From the NCBI GenBank assembly GCA_964553915.1, contig CAZKMM010000130.1:1-6365 (forward strand): a stretch of DNA of 6,365 nt, written 5' to 3'. The stretch comes from CAZKMM01 sp964553915 (lineage in GTDB: Bacteria; RBG-13-61-14; DRUE01). Shown here in pieces: positions 6,347 through 6,365 of this stretch (position 1 is the stretch's first letter; each line of letters opens with the position of its first letter). Under the pieces are notes generated by a model. The model made no database searches. It had not been told where the DNA came from and saw only the letters and a list, made by a program, of their open reading frames with translations. The position numbers and the translations under genes were made by a program.

Positions 6347-6365
6347 ATCTCGGCAAGGATTAAAC

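Larger units (their letters stand above)
6226..6365 (+). ncRNA. Putative rRNA-operon leader RNA (gene body beyond the window)
   Basis: Downstream of a TTGACA box the sequence has no open frame of note, then a small hairpin, a GCTCTTTGAAAAC boxA-like motif, a GC-rich (about 70 percent) bulged hairpin, and the end GGCAAGGATTAAAC at the edge. A boxA of this form followed by ACTAAATAGC is the usual appearance of leaders before 16S or of spacers before 23S rRNA. The terminal GGATTAAAC loosely resembles the GGTTAAG-type beginning of many 23S rRNAs, but the window stops before any diagnostic rRNA sequence. An alternative is the leader and first repeat of a CRISPR array, since many repeats end in ATTAAAC or ATTGAAAC; no second repeat is available to test this. 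Confidence 0.42.

Noticed and set aside
6330..6365. Calling the last 36 bases a CRISPR repeat
   Set aside because: Only one copy is present and there are no spacers or cas genes. The ATTAAAC end is suggestive but not enough.
1..6365. Frequent CCGG and CCCGG words across the window
   Set aside because: They follow from common use of CGG, CCG, GGG and CCC codons in the coding regions, with no fixed spacing or pairing that would suggest a regulatory repeat.

Overview
This is a bacterial window from an organism with two membranes. The evidence is a 5'-truncated outer-membrane beta-barrel gene followed directly by a secreted Wza/OPX-type polysaccharide export protein. Base composition is moderate, with AT-rich spacers. 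The three visible start codons sit behind A-rich stretches without a Shine-Dalgarno motif. I cannot name the taxon. The overall style suggests an uncultivated Gram-negative lineage (Aminicenantes- or Omnitrophota-like), but that is only a guess.

Layout. Positions 1-2641 (+ strand) look like the tail of one operon: beta-barrel protein (1-1038, open at the window's left edge), OPX export protein with SLBB domains (1043-2053, 4-bp gap), and a compact PHP-domain metallo-phosphoesterase (2087-2641, 33-bp gap). Positions 2619-5969 (- strand) hold one very long gene for a GH106-like (alpha-L-rhamnosidase-related) glycoside hydrolase of about 1116 residues, converging on the PHP gene with a 23-bp overlap. 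Positions 5970-6190 are AT-rich with no convincing gene. Positions 6191-6365 (+ strand) hold a consensus -35 box, a boxA-like motif and a GC-rich bulged hairpin. They run off the right edge and read most naturally as the leader of an rRNA operon or another structured RNA whose body lies outside the window.

How the parts fit. The barrel and the OPX protein are probably two parts of one polysaccharide exit portal. The OPX protein ends right after its last SLBB strand and has no C-terminal helix to cross the outer membrane, so a separate porin would have to supply the hole. The PHP enzyme could be the phosphatase partner seen in some capsule systems, but this is not proven. The hydrolase is divergently placed, lacks a signal peptide, and may process rhamnose-containing or related glycosides in the cytoplasm. 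No mobile element was seen and no repeated CRISPR array is visible.
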